DNA of 64,000 bases from Agrypnia vestita (lineage: Eukaryota; Arthropoda; Insecta; Trichoptera; Phryganeidae), in assembly GCA_016648135.1 (NCBI GenBank), contig JADDOH010002106.1, positions 62,001 to 126,000 of the forward strand. Reading direction: 5' to 3'. Position 1 is the first letter of the stretch. Every line of letters begins with the position of its first letter. Made by a program: the position numbers and the translations under genes. The notes under the pieces were generated by a model. The model worked only from the letters and a program-made list of their open reading frames with translations, was not told where the DNA came from and searched no databases. This document shows positions 33,223 through 43,972 of the stretch, piece by piece.

Positions 33223-34579
33223 AATTGAGCCCTTGCCCGGAAAAACGTTGTATCCAACACAAATGTCAATTTTGAGTTATTGATGGAGTTATGTTAGGTA
33301 TGTTATTATGCATCGTTTAAGGTAAATAATATGTCAAGAAAAAAATATTTAGGCTTCTGGCTGCATTTTTAAGTTATTGGTTTGTGGAATAACGTTGTAT
33401 AGTGATTCTCAAAATGGCGTCGCCGAGCGTCAATATCGTGGAGCGTGGTTTAATTCACATGAATAAAGGGAGAAAACGAACATCTAATGTTTTAAATTGG
33501 AAAGATATCAAAGCCAATAAGTTGAAGGATGCAGGAAAGGAGTTTTTATCCAGAAAAAATATTATCAAACCTGCAATTGACCCGCCAGAACATGTTTGTG
33601 GAATAACGTTGTATACGATTTGGCAGTTCTGATTGATATTGTGATTTCATATGTGACAATATTATTTTGTCGAACGTTAACCGATTTTACTCAATTGATT
33701 TATCCATATTGATATTTGAAATGCTTTTTGATAATATGCTGGCTTTATAGTGCTCTTTATATCGTAACTTAATATAACACCGATACAAAAAGTTTATTTA
33801 ATTCCTCATTCTTTTTCACAGGGTCGAGTTTGTGCCAAAAATGTTTAAATCCGGGATGTTTTCTCCATTTTAATATCAAGATAAATATTTAATCAGTATT
33901 CAGGTTACTGAATTACAATGAAAAAAGTAATCATCTCGTCTTGTGTATTAAGAAATTGAATGTCCGACGCCATATTCAGCAAACAGACGGAGATATGTAA
34001 TAGTATGTACGAGAGACTTATCGTTCCGTAAAAGCTCTTTACCTACTAATGATCTCATCACAATCAGAGCTCAAACCTTCCACAAAGAATTAGAATCATG
34101 GACCTCCTATAGCTTTCTACCAACTATTTGTGGAAGGAGGGCAAGATTGGCTACCGTTTTGAAAAAAATCATGCAGTTAGGGAGCCTGGAACTAACTTCA
34201 ATGTATTCCAATCTACTGCCAATAAGACTGTTAAGCTCAAGGACCTCGATGACATTTGTGAATTCATGTTAGATGAGCACAAGCTGCTTTTAAAAGGCAT
34301 TATCAAGTAAAGCAGAATAAAAAAATCCATTTTGCGGAATAACGTTGTTTGTGAAAATTTCATATACAACGTTTTTCCACTGAGTCAGCATGTTTTTTTA
34401 CAATAGATTCAAATTTAATTGACTTTTCCCCCTATTTTATATTGAAATTAGTTAAGAATTATATGTTTGTTATATTTAAAATATAAAATGTAATAAATTG
34501 TAACTGGTTTCGTTTTTTCAATTTTTCTCGGAATGAGAGTATTGTTGGATACAACGTTATTCCGGGCAAGGGCTCAATT
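33223..34579 (+). mobile_element. Unclassified inverted-repeat DNA transposon with multiple internal end motifs
   Basis: Terminal inverted repeats of about 35 bp: left GAGCCCTTGCCCGGAAAAAC, right its complement with TATT in place of TTTT; outermost AATT at both ends. The 15-mer GGAATAACGTTGTAT or a near form occurs six times (33239, 33386, 33600 and 34336 direct; 34364 and 34549 inverted). Two short plus-strand coding remnants remain: 33414-33620 (RKRTSNVLNWKDIKANKLKD then GKEFL, P-E-H-V-C) and 34128-34307 (F..N.AVREPGTNFNVFQS). From memory they resemble a domain with an N-terminal R-K-R...W...G-K-x-Y...C pattern found in insect transposon-like ORFs; this needs a search. No intact transposase. 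Confidence 0.7.
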
Positions 34580-36870
34580 GTTAAGCATGAAATGGTTGTA
34601 TTTGACATTATTATCTAGAAACCGAGAAAATTTATTATGCATCGTTTCAAAATACACACGAGTGTTTTAATTGTGTAATTCTTTTATGAAAATTCGCGTT
34701 GTATTGTAAATGTGTTTTAACTTCTTATTAATTTTGGTCGTAATCATCTTGCCAAGACACATCAATTTGTAACTCAATGAGTAAATTTTTCGTACGTTCT
34801 TAAGGTAAAGAGATCAGTGGATGGTCGTCGTGTCCATTCAAATAAGAATATTGTAGGAATTAGTGAAAAATGACACCGAAAATCCAAGAATCTTAAATAT
34901 CATCATTCAGCGATAAAGATCATTTTCGCTTCAGCGGATAATATACAGGGTGTAACAGAGCTAGCCTACAATACTTAACAGGTGGATGGATACCTGTCTT
35001 GATTGTGAGTCGAAAATGTTGACTTAATATCAATAATAATGAGATTGTGCAATATCAAAGTTTGCATTTTTTTTTCAATATACCTAACTGAAATATTGTT
35101 TTACAAAACGTTGAACTATCATTACAAAAACTTATATCGATTACAAAAAATTCATTCGTTTCAATACAAGTTAGAGAAAATAATAAAAATTCATCTACCA
35201 TGCTAGCTTTTAATTGCTATAACTCTATAATTTTTGAAATTTGTAACCCTTAATATACCAATCAAAAAACAGTGCAAAATGTATGAGAATATTTTTTTCT
35301 TTTTTTACTTTTTCTTTTAAAATAGATACGTCTTTATTAGGCAATGGTACATATTATTTAAATATCAAGCAGTCTAATAAAGTGACAAGAATTCCAATAA
35401 GTCAATTGCAAAATAAAATCAAATATCAAGCCTAGTGTCGGTTCGCTTCACCACCATCGTATGTAGGTACCCAGAGTTCGATTGTTTATTTTTTGTCTGT
35501 TTATTTCATTCATCGATTGATAAGGTCAAGTACTCTTCACTGACCTGAAGAATTAGCAGCCTTCACGCACAGTGGTAATGTAATATTATAATACCATGAA
35601 TTTCAATGCCGTGATTATTTATCCTATTTTAATACTAATTTAGACAAGATGAGATAATTAGTATCCTAAATTAATTAATGTTATTATTCACCACGTCTTT
35701 CCTATACATCACGTCTTCGTAAATAAAGTGGTAAAGAAATCATTTCAATAAATCCATTTACTCACCTGACTCTACTTCATTAGACGTTTATGACATTGAC
35801 ATGTCTGACACATTTAAATTGAGCAAAAAAATCATATCATCGTCTATACAACTGTATCATCGCCAATACACGTAAGTAGTTGACTTAAATATTTTAGGTC
35901 GTTTAGGTCATGAAAAAAAACAGATATTTTATGCAAATCATATGGTTTTTGTTTTGATTCGGTTCTCGACGTTCCACTGGAGTCATTTCACAGCATCCTC
36001 AGGAGAGGGCCCTATTGTCGCGGGGATTAAGAGCGCACTGATTATTTCTTCCTCGGCCGCAGATTGTATTCACTTAGTGGAAGTGTGTTGTTTCCTTCTA
36101 GGCTAGGTGCCATTAAACATCCAAACTTTAATAGAGACGACAGTTCCAAATTATCAAATGTTTGGCGACCTGATCTCACTACTATAATGTCACCTTTAAA
36201 ACAAGACGCAGAAAAGCACGAAGACATCTTAAATTCAAATTGTATCAATAACACACTATTTTGGACTATTATTTTTTGTAGTCACAATATCCCAACTTGT
36301 TTTTACATTTTATACATTCTGTTAATTTTTGCTAAATTACGCATAAATCAATTTGTTCATCATCATCATTTTCATCATCTTGTCCTAGTAGCATCGGGGG
36401 CCCAAAGACTCAACAAGGTGCTATTCTTCTGTCTTGCGCTACTTCCGTATGAATTTACCAGTCCAGCCCCATTCTGTTTTCATACACATTTTTTATTGTT
36501 TCATTCCTATGGCATTCTTAGCGCACGTCCAAGCAATCTCATTTGTTATTTTAGGAGTGTGTCTTATGTCTGCACATCTTTCAGTGTGACTTCTGCTACC
36601 CCCTTAGAAAACTCATCTCGGCAGCCTGGATCCTTGCTCTCACTCTCTCATTTGTTAGAATTCAAATTTGATGGCCATATATTATGAGCCTGTACACAGA
36701 TTTGAAAACAGTAAGTCTTTCCCGGTTAAACTCGTAACATTCCGTGCGCCAATTTTGAACATCTCTTTGAGTTACGAGTTGTAACATAATTTTTATTGTT
36801 TTATTAGTGACGATTCCTCGGGTTTTTAAGATTTGTGACGTGTAACGTCCGTAATTTCATTCGAATTCAT
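34580..36870. other. AT-rich sequence with partial repeats
   Basis: 34945-35190 is the left half of a P2 foldback MITE (CAGGGTGTAACAGAGCTAGC). 35990-36260 contains plus/minus frames with a tail LPLSEYNLRPRKK on the minus strand that could be a retroelement remnant, and CCTGAGGATGCTGTGAAA nearby. 36370-36520 looks like another repeat. No host gene recognised. Confidence 0.4.
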
Positions 36871-36871
36871 T

Positions 36872-36968
36872 CGGCTGAAAGTAGGGCGCGAACCTCGGCC
36901 GCGCAAATGCCAGCGCGGAACGCTGTCGATGTTGCTACCACCGCATGTCCGCGACACGTCAATAATAT
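36872..36968. repeat. Dispersed GC-richer repeat, copy 1
   Basis: Contains GAACCTCGGCCGCGCAAATG and AATGCCAGCGCGGAACG. A related copy is at 44322-44412. Class unknown. Confidence 0.55.
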
Positions 36969-36974
36969 AATATA

Positions 36975-37162
36975 TATACAGAGCATAACAGAGCTAGTCC
37001 ACAATACCTTACAGGTGGATTCCTTGATTATGAATCGAAAATGTTCTAGCAACCATGACGTAATATCAATTGTAAAGGAGATATGCGACATCAAAGTTTG
37101 CATTTTTTTTCAATATTTCTGACTTCTTTTTTGCAAAAATTCGGACTATCATTACAGTAAAC
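36975..37162. mobile_element. P2 foldback MITE, left half only
   Basis: ACAGAGCATAACAGAGCTAG followed by the conserved TCGAAAATG and GGAGATATGCGACATCAAAG blocks; stops at about 37162. Confidence 0.65.
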
Positions 37163-37276
37163 TGTTATTTAAATAACACATTTCCCTGTGACTTACCCAA
37201 AAAACTTTCATACTTTATATATTTTAAAATAGCTTTGTCTCTGTGAGACTTCTATAATTCATCTTAAATACTTAGT

Positions 37277-37307
<31 letters not shown>

Positions 37308-37507
37308 TTAGAGACACTAACAGGATAATGGGTACATGACACTCAGATAATAAACATTGTAGTGAAGACTATGCCCATTATCCCAATTACAAGTGTCTTC
37401 GGCATGCTCTAGTAACATGTAATTTTGTATTATTATATATTTCAGTCCATTTTTATGTATATTATATATTTGTGTTTTGAGAGTGAGTGCTATTAGTATT
37501 AGATGAT

Positions 37508-40375
37508 CTATAGGTTCATGTCGTCGTTTAGAAAATGGATGTTGTGTATGAGTGAGTTTTTGAACGAAGATAACGTGTCTGCAAGAATATCAGCATCAAT
37601 GTTAGGGTCGGCACAATACAAATTATATGTGCGACACAACCTTGTAATGGGAGAAAAGTAACCGACATTATTAGTGTGCTGACTTATTCTGAAGAACTCA
37701 GGGTTTCTTATACGGGGTTTAACATGCAAATTTATATCAGATAGACAGAGAGAATCAATAGCTCCGCTGAGAATCTTGTGTAGCACAATGAGATCGGATA
37801 TTTTTCGTCGGGACTCAAGTTTGTGCATCTTGAAAAAGGCAAGTCGATCTTCGTAGCTGTGAAGGTTATTGTGTTGACCAGCTTTGTATGACAAAATACG
37901 TAGAAACTTTTTCTGCACTCTCTCGATTCTCGTAATATGTGTTGTGTAATAAGGTGACCAAATAACTGACGAATATTCCAATATACTTCGTACTAGTGAT
38001 GTATAGAGAATTTTTAGACTTTGAGGATTTTTAAAGTCTTGAGTAATTCTGGTGATAAATCCCAACATAGTATATGCCTTGTTTGTGATATTATCAAAGT
38101 GGTTTCTAAAAGTGAGTTTAGAATCTAGCATGACGCCCAGATCCCTTATTGAATCGACTTTAGCAAGTGGAACGTCACCCAGTTTATAAACAAATTCTAT
38201 TTTTTTAATATTTTTAGTGAAACTAATACATGAACATTTCTTAGCATTAAGTGACATATTATTTGCTTTACACCAATTTGATAGTTCGTCCAGATCTCTT
38301 TGTAGGAGATGACTATCTTCCAGGCTACGAATGGTGGAATAAATTTTTAAATCATCGGCATATAATAGACACTTATTTCTTAATATATTTGGCAAGTCAT
38401 TTATGAAGATAAGAAAGAACAAGGGACCAAGGTGAGAACCTTGAGGAACTCCTGAGGTGATAGAAACCGGAGATGAATCATATCCATTTACAGTCACAAC
38501 TTGAGTTCGATGAGAAATGTAAGATTCTATCCATCTCAATAAGTTGCCGTGGATTCCTATAGCATGAAGTTTTTTCAAAAGTATACGATGGTTCACCTTG
38601 TCAAACGCCTTGCTGAAATCTGTATATATTACATCCACTTGAGATCTCGAATCAAACGATTTGCAAATCTGACTCACAAACTCAAGCAGGTTGGTAGTTG
38701 TGGATTTTTTTGGAACAAAGCCGTGTTGATTAATGCAAAGTGTCTGACGAAAGTGGGCGAATATGTATCTATAGCAAATAATCTCGAATATCTTTCCAAA
38801 ACAAGATAGTTTACTTATAGGTCTATAGTTACTAACGTCACTTTTATTTCCTGTCTTAAATATTGGTGTGATGTGAGCTACCTTCCATAAGTCGGGAAAC
38901 TTTCCTTCTTTTAAAGATTTGCTAAAAATGATATAGATAGGATCTAGAAGAAGGTGAGCACAATTTTTTATAAGAAGTGGAGGAATACCATCAGGTCCTG
39001 CGCCCTTGGCGGGATCCAATTCTTTCATAATTTTTAATATTTCATTTTTATGCAGTGGTATAAAGGAAAGTGAATCGAGAGAGTCATTAATGAGAGCAGA
39101 TGAGTGATGTTGAGAAGCATTATCAAAAACTGAAGCGAAAAATTCTGAAAAGATATCAGAAATTTCTTGACCGCATGTAGCATATTTTTCTCTCAGAAAC
39201 ATTGTTTTAGGGATTGCATTAGTGAATTTCTTGGTTTTAGTGTATTCCCATAATTTTTTAGTCCCGATATGTAATGATTCCTCTATAGAATTTATATATG
39301 AGTGATAGCAGGCACGAATACTATTCTTAATGCGAGATCTTAGCATAGAAAAGGTTTCGTAATCTCTAGAATTACCGTATTTTATGTATTTTTTCCTGTA
39401 TTTTTCTTTTTCGCGGAGCTGGTGTCTTAATGCACTGCTAAACCAACATGGGTATTTTGAATTCAAGATCTTTTTTTGTGGAGTGTATCGAGCTATTATC
39501 TCCCATAATGTATTATAAAATAAGTTGAGAGAATCGTTGCAGTTTAGTTGATTCATTTGAGACCAATCAATTTGAGCTAGGTCGTTAATACATTTGGCGT
39601 AATCAGTTTTACGGAAGTTGTATGCAGTATGGTTAGAATTATGTTGTAAAAAGTTTTCTCGGTTAATCGTTGTGTTTATTTGGACTGGGGGATGAAATTT
39701 GTCAACACTTACCAGAGCAGTACCCGAAGACACAAGTAGTGGAGTATCAGATAATATTAAATCTAAAATTTTGGCATTACAATTGGTTATAGAGTTAAAT
39801 TGTTGAAGATTGGTTGTTGATATGAACTCCATGAAGTCCTTGGCTCTGGAATTAGATGGACTGAGCGGAGTCAGTCCAGCTCCAGAAGTTGTTGCATTCC
39901 AAGTTATAGATGGCAAATTGAAATCGCCAAGTAGCATGTTACGTGTTCTTGTAGTGGTTTTGAGGAAATTAATTTGGCATTTAATAAGATACTCATTGAA
40001 TACTGTATCTGAGATATTAGGCGGTATATACACAACTCCTATATTGATTGGTGTAATATTATTTTTTCCTTTGATTGAGATCCAGAGGTCCTCGAATTCC
40101 GTACAGAGATCGTTCCGCTGGTATGCTGAGAATGACTTCTTAGTTGCTAACAGAACTCCACCTCCGTCTTTCCTGTTGGCAAACTGAGAACTATCTCGAT
40201 CACGTCTAAAAACTATATATCTGGCGTCGAATAATTCTTCACTATTCACCCTTGAAGTAAGCCATGTCTCCGTCAAGCAAATAATGTCATAATCACTATT
40301 TAGAATTTCTATGTAACACTCATTAAGCTTAGTTCTCAGACCACGAACATTCTGATAGTAGATAGAAAGAGCCAT
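37508..40375 (-). CDS. LINE ORF2: endonuclease-reverse transcriptase, 955 aa
   Basis: An N-terminal APE-type endonuclease (residues about 1-230) has YYQNVRGLRTK, LTETWL, VVYIPP and LLGDFN with the D...H end (VDKFHPP, where families usually have SDH). The reverse transcriptase (about 450-720) has ITPIFKTG..SDVSNYRPIS, HGFVPKKST, DFSKAFDKVNH, SGVPQGSHLGPL and the catalytic LLYADDLKIY. No RNase H domain is seen. It nicks the target and copies the element RNA there (target-primed reverse transcription). Starts 6 nt after the ORF1 stop, suggesting coupled or reinitiated translation. Full length with no frame damage. Confidence 0.93.
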   Translation of the reverse strand: MALSIYYQNVRGLRTKLNECYIEILNSDYDIICLTETWLTSRVNSEELFDARYIVFRRDRDSSQFANRKDGGGVLLATKKSFSAYQRNDLCTEFEDLWISIKGKNNITPINIGVVYIPPNISDTVFNEYLIKCQINFLKTTTRTRNMLLGDFNLPSITWNATTSGAGLTPLSPSNSRAKDFMEFISTTNLQQFNSITNCNAKILDLILSDTPLLVSSGTALVSVDKFHPPVQINTTINRENFLQHNSNHTAYNFRKTDYAKCINDLAQIDWSQMNQLNCNDSLNLFYNTLWEIIARYTPQKKILNSKYPCWFSSALRHQLREKEKYRKKYIKYGNSRDYETFSMLRSRIKNSIRACYHSYINSIEESLHIGTKKLWEYTKTKKFTNAIPKTMFLREKYATCGQEISDIFSEFFASVFDNASQHHSSALINDSLDSLSFIPLHKNEILKIMKELDPAKGAGPDGIPPLLIKNCAHLLLDPIYIIFSKSLKEGKFPDLWKVAHITPIFKTGNKSDVSNYRPISKLSCFGKIFEIICYRYIFAHFRQTLCINQHGFVPKKSTTTNLLEFVSQICKSFDSRSQVDVIYTDFSKAFDKVNHRILLKKLHAIGIHGNLLRWIESYISHRTQVVTVNGYDSSPVSITSGVPQGSHLGPLFFLIFINDLPNILRNKCLLYADDLKIYSTIRSLEDSHLLQRDLDELSNWCKANNMSLNAKKCSCISFTKNIKKIEFVYKLGDVPLAKVDSIRDLGVMLDSKLTFRNHFDNITNKAYTMLGFITRITQDFKNPQSLKILYTSLVRSILEYSSVIWSPYYTTHITRIERVQKKFLRILSYKAGQHNNLHSYEDRLAFFKMHKLESRRKISDLIVLHKILSGAIDSLCLSDINLHVKPRIRNPEFFRISQHTNNVGYFSPITRLCRTYNLYCADPNIDADILADTLSSFKNSLIHNIHFLNDDMNL

Positions 40376-40381
40376 TATGAA

Positions 40382-40915
40382 CTAACACAAACTTATTAAT
40401 AAACTTACTGGACAGTCCTTTAATTTATTGAAAATTTTGCAATGCATCCAGGTTAGGAACTGGTGTAACTGGCGATTGTTCGTCTTTCTGATGAAAATTC
40501 TTCCATTCTTGGTCCAGACAAATTTAAATTGCTTATTTTTAGCCATTTGTCTAGCTGCTGCATGTATAGTCTTATTGTAAGGAGAGAGATGCTCACAGAC
40601 ATATATCGGGGAAGTTCCCTGTAGACCTATGTGCGATACATTAAGTTTGTTGGACACATTATTTTTGTTGTATGTCTTCACAGCTGAGAGAATATTATCC
40701 CGGATTCTACTATTTTGGAGGCAAACAATAATATTTCGTGATCTTGCGCTCGTGCTAGATTGTCGTTGAACCCGATGGCACGCCAGTATTTGATCGTTCT
40801 TTATGTTGGCAGATACGCTTGTGCATATTTTAGAAACTGTATCCAAAAGATTCTCCTGACGATTTTCAGGCACCATCTGTATCTCGAGGTTACAGTTGCG
40901 GCTTATCTGTTCCAT
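40382..40915 (-). CDS. LINE ORF1, second half (FP-like domain), -1 frame
   Basis: From LEEMEQISRN it encodes LEIQMVPE..QENLLDTV, HRVQRQSS and RNIIVCLQNSRIRDNI, then FVWTKNGRIFIR. This is the nucleic-acid-binding ORF1 region often annotated as Baculovirus-FP-like in Jockey/CR1 LINEs. It lacks its own N-terminal zinc finger and is in the -1 frame relative to the upstream half; the ATG at 40915 could start it, but the conserved coiled-coil residues just before show it continues from upstream. Confidence 0.8.
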   Translation of the reverse strand: MEQISRNCNLEIQMVPENRQENLLDTVSKICTSVSANIKNDQILACHRVQRQSSTSARSRNIIVCLQNSRIRDNILSAVKTYNKNNVSNKLNVSHIGLQGTSPIYVCEHLSPYNKTIHAAARQMAKNKQFKFVWTKNGRIFIRKTNNRQLHQFLTWMHCKIFNKLKDCPVSLLISLC

Positions 40916-41430
40916 TTCTTCCAGTTTTTTTCCAATCTTTGGTGACTTTCTTGAAGCTGTGAATTCTCAGATTCTAGTTTTTTAACACGAGCAGTGTTTT
41001 CAATATTAGTTTTATTGAGACGGTCGTACTCACTTGATAGATATTCAATAGATATTTTGATGTCTTCTATGCCAGATATCTTCTCATTAATATGGTCGAG
41101 TTTTCTTTCAATAGTTTTATTTAATTCATACATAAGATTATCAAACTTTTGGTCGATATATTTCTTCAACTGTTCCAATTGAGAATCCTCTGGTATCTGT
41201 GTCGGGGTTGTTTTAGCTTTTGGTGGGCTGGGTTTACATAAAATACATTTCCATTTCTGACGATTCATCTGAAGCATATTTTTAAATGTCTCTTCTGTAA
41301 AGCCTTGACAAGAGTAGTGGAAACTATTACCACATTTTATGCATTTTAAAATATTTTCAGATTGCATTTTATCATTGCATTGCTTACAATTCATTTTGAA
41401 TATGTGAGATTCCAAAATTAGTATTTTCAA
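40903..41430 (-). CDS. LINE ORF1, first half (PHD-type zinc finger and coiled coil)
   Basis: After about 13 residues there is a C4HC3 PHD-like finger: CKQCNDKM...LKCIKCGNSFHYSC..F......KWKCILC, then Pro-rich linker and a coiled coil to LEKNWKKWNR. The frame ends at 40903, and the sense continuation is in the -1 frame. The junction lies in GAA AAA AAC TGG at about 40932-40921, which contains the heptamer A-AAA-AAC. Confidence 0.85.
   Translation of the reverse strand: MKILILESHIFKMNCKQCNDKMQSENILKCIKCGNSFHYSCQGFTEETFKNMLQMNRQKWKCILCKPSPPKAKTTPTQIPEDSQLEQLKKYIDQKFDNLMYELNKTIERKLDHINEKISGIEDIKISIEYLSSEYDRLNKTNIENTARVKKLESENSQLQESHQRLEKNWKKWNR
40924..40930 (-). promoter_or_regulatory. Candidate -1 ribosomal frameshift site A-AAA-AAC
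   Basis: The heptamer is in the correct register (zero-frame codons AAA AAC) and a -1 slip continues as CTG GAA GAA ATG GAA, joining the two ORF1 halves without an extra residue. A one-base loss in the A run would look identical. Confidence 0.4.
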
Positions 41431-41450
41431 TGCTAATTAATGAGCAACAG

Positions 41451-42284
41451 AGTAGTCAGAATATTTTATTGTTGTAAAAATTATTCTCGTATGCCTTAGT
41501 CACTTGTCAAATTTGAAATAATTAATTTGTATTTTTATAACTTATTTCTTACAGTATATAACATATTGTTGGTTCAAATGTTTCCTTCCATGTAAGTTTT
41601 CAGTGTGTCGATGGACTTGCTTCTAATTCACTTTTAAACACTCTTTTTTACTCAATTTTGTAGGAGCTTATTGAACACGTATTACTTGTATTTATTGTTG
41701 TGTATTAAAAAAAAAAAAAAAAAAATTTAATTACAAAATGCTTTATACTTCTCTTTGATTTTGTTTCTCACTCTGAAATTTATTTAAAATGACAAATGCA
41801 TACTAAAAAATTATATTATATCATTGGCGTATCCAGCAAATCAAAAATCTACGCTTTTGGTAAAACCCGCTATTGCAGATGATTTTTTGCTTGCGGAGGT
41901 AGGTACTTTGCAGAAGTGGACCGACTGAGAAAATGGCGCAAAATAAACCTAGCCGTACACGTAAAAACCCTCTGGCACAAACTTGATCAGAAAGTCAAGT
42001 GACAGCCACTTCACACTGAAAGAGCAATTGGGAAATTCGAGACAAGGCCCGACAAACGAGATCTTTGAAATCTATTTCAAGGATTAATTACACGCAATGG
42101 GCGGGACGGATCTGGGATGCTGCAGACATCAGGCACTGGAGAGTTTCCCAACACGCTGCCAAGTACCAAACGGTTTGACGACACCCGAAAACAAGAACTA
42201 AAAGGTATAGGGTGTTTTTTTGAGTGGTATAGAACATGAAAATGAAATAAAACACATATTTAACTAACTAACTAACCTCTCTGT
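41451..42284. other. Sequence beyond the LINE 5' end
   Basis: Probably includes the LINE 5' UTR up to about 41.65 kb. An A19 run lies at 41707-41725. 41880-42210 is less AT-rich with no clear frame, possibly a decayed retroelement. No gene recognised. Confidence 0.35.
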
Positions 42285-42515
42285 CTACCCCCGTTTCCCC
42301 GTGGGGGTAGGCAGAGAGGATAGAGCGCCGTACTCTTCTGTCCTGACATACAACTTTCGCTTCGTCTACATTCATACATCTTCGCATGCAAGCTCGACGG
42401 TTGTTCAGGCTTCTAACAGGACCATCTTCCAGTATCTGGTTAATCTGGTCATGCCACGTCTTCCGTGGTCGCCCTCTCTTTCTGGCGCCGTCAACACTTG
42501 CATCATATATCTTTC
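42285..42515 (-). mobile_element. LINE 3'-ORF fragment
   Basis: Open on the minus strand: RGRPRKTWHDQINQILEDG then RSLNNRRACMRR, VVCQDRRV and SILSAYPHGE. The clean C-terminus of a LINE polyprotein family that has two damaged copies in gcm intron 4. Confidence 0.8.
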
Positions 42516-42654
42516 TCTCTATCTCTAAAATACATAAAGGTCATGGCAATGGCTTAATTGGAAATATAATTTCATGACAATAGTAATAATTTTGGGTATG
42601 TTAAAATTTTCAAAAACACGATTACAGGTCCCAGGGGGAACATCATTGATCAAG

Positions 42655-43452
42655 ATATATTACAGATGTCTCACAGAAACGAACCTATTTATATGGGAAA
42701 GGATTCATAGAAATCTTTTGGATAAGTCAAAGTGAAACGTGTTACATAAATAACATATAATACAAGGTTATTTGGAAAACATTAATAACCTCACAACTGC
42801 CTTGATTATGAGTCAAAAATATTCAAGCAGCCAGACCTAATATCAATAGTTATGGAGATATGCAATTATCAAAGTTTGCATTTTTTTTTCAATTTTTCTG
42901 ATTTATTTTTTACAAAACGTTGAACTATCATTACAGAAACTTATATCGATTACGAAAAATTCATTAGTTTCACTACAAGTTAAACAAAATTATAAAAACC
43001 CTGCATATATTCCAATTAGAATGTTTTCCAATTTGTATTGGAAGGTTTTTAAAATTTTAATTGACGTGTATTAAAGGGAATGAATTTTTCATATTAGATA
43101 TAAGTTACTGTAACGATAGTCCAACGTTTTGCAAAAAATAAATCGAAAATATTGAAAAAAATGCAAACTTTCATGTCGCATATCTCCTTAACTATTGATA
43201 ATAGGATATGGTTGCTTGAACATTTTCGACTCATAGTCAAGGCAGGAATTCACCTGTAAAGTATTGTGGACTATATCAGTTACACCCTGTATATACTTAC
43301 TTACAAAACTTACAAAAATTTGGTAAATATGGTGGTCAATCATGGGTGGAACTGGTGAACATTACATTGTGTAAAAATATCACATAAGCCAACTATATGA
43401 TAGGTCATAAGTCCCATAAAGCCTCGTTTCTGTGAGACATCTATAATATATG
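42655..43452. mobile_element. TIR MITE carrying a nested P2 foldback MITE
   Basis: The outer inverted repeat ATGTCTCACAGAAACG (42666-42681) matches the complement of CGTTTCTGTGAGACAT (43425-43440), with further complementarity TATGGG/CCCATA inward. Inside lies a P2 foldback copy at 42775-43291. A single outer end is also present at 37237-37255. Confidence 0.65.
42775..43291. mobile_element. Foldback MITE P2 with unlike ends
   Basis: The left end is of the GGTTATTTGGAAAACATTA subtype, as at 11918. The right end is of the TTACACCCTGTAT subtype, as at 13303. The core arms are shared with both. Confidence 0.75.
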
Positions 43453-43904
43453 TTTACGCAATTAGTGTTTAAATATAGGGTTTGTTATTCGAATTGCCAA
43501 TACTTTTTCCAGCAAAAGCCAATTTGACAGCTGACAGCTGATTTGTGCTCAGTTTGGTTTGCTATTTCACCACGAATAAACTTACGTCAGAATAACGTTT
43601 GCAAATTATTCCAATTTATTTTGTAAATCATGAAAATCGTAAAAAATAAGATCGTTAACACATTTATGCACACTTATGCCATGAAACTATCTTTCAATGA
43701 AACCAATACCATGGCCATTACCACAATTATAATTTTATTGTGTTTTTTATTTCATTTTAAAGTTCTATACCTCCAAAGAACACCCTACAGATACTATGGT
43801 AATCTGAAAACGTTGAAAATAAATATTTATGTCTTCTTCTTCAAATGTAGCAAATTTATTTTGTGGTAACATAATTATAATTGATATAAAATAACTTTGT
43901 TTAA

Positions 43905-43972
43905 ACCACTTATTTATTGAAAAAAATCAACATGTTTCGAAGCCAATGGCTTCTGTGTCAGGAAAACAAAAA
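43905..43972 (-). mobile_element. Solo Penelope-type terminus with degenerate hammerhead
   Basis: Minus strand: CCTGACACA, stem GAAGCC-ATT-GGCTTC, GAAACATGTTGA, then AATAAATAAGTGGT. The order and downstream sequence match the terminal arms at 51.4-51.9 kb, but the CTGANGA core is altered (CTGACAC). Confidence 0.45.

Larger units (their letters stand above)
37278..41450 (-). mobile_element. Nearly complete LINE (Jockey/CR1 group), with poly-A tail
   Basis: Minus-strand element with ORF1 (41430-40382, split into two frames), ORF2 (40375-37508), a 3' UTR of about 200 bp ending CTAATAAAT and a 25-base poly-A (T25 at 37278-37302). The 5' boundary is not certain; it lies at or beyond 41450, possibly as far as the A19 run at 41707-41725. 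No target-site duplication was found by eye. ORF2 has no stop over 955 codons, so the insertion is fairly young. Confidence 0.85.

Noticed and set aside
35990..36030. CCTGAGGATGCTGTGAAA as a further hammerhead
   Set aside because: The core would need CTGANGA and GAAA joined by a stem; stem II pairing fails and GAAA is missing at the right place.
36064..36687. 207-codon plus-strand frame
   Set aside because: Looks like a read-through across repeat debris; the minus strand carries a retroelement-like tail YNLRPRKK. No splice pattern or family match.
38549..40187. Plus-strand frames inside the LINE ORF2
   Set aside because: Antisense of a complete endonuclease-reverse transcriptase ORF.
43630..43869. 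79-codon frame with a hydrophobic segment
   Set aside because: Single short frame without homology or flanking exons; hydrophobic peptides arise easily in AT-rich DNA.
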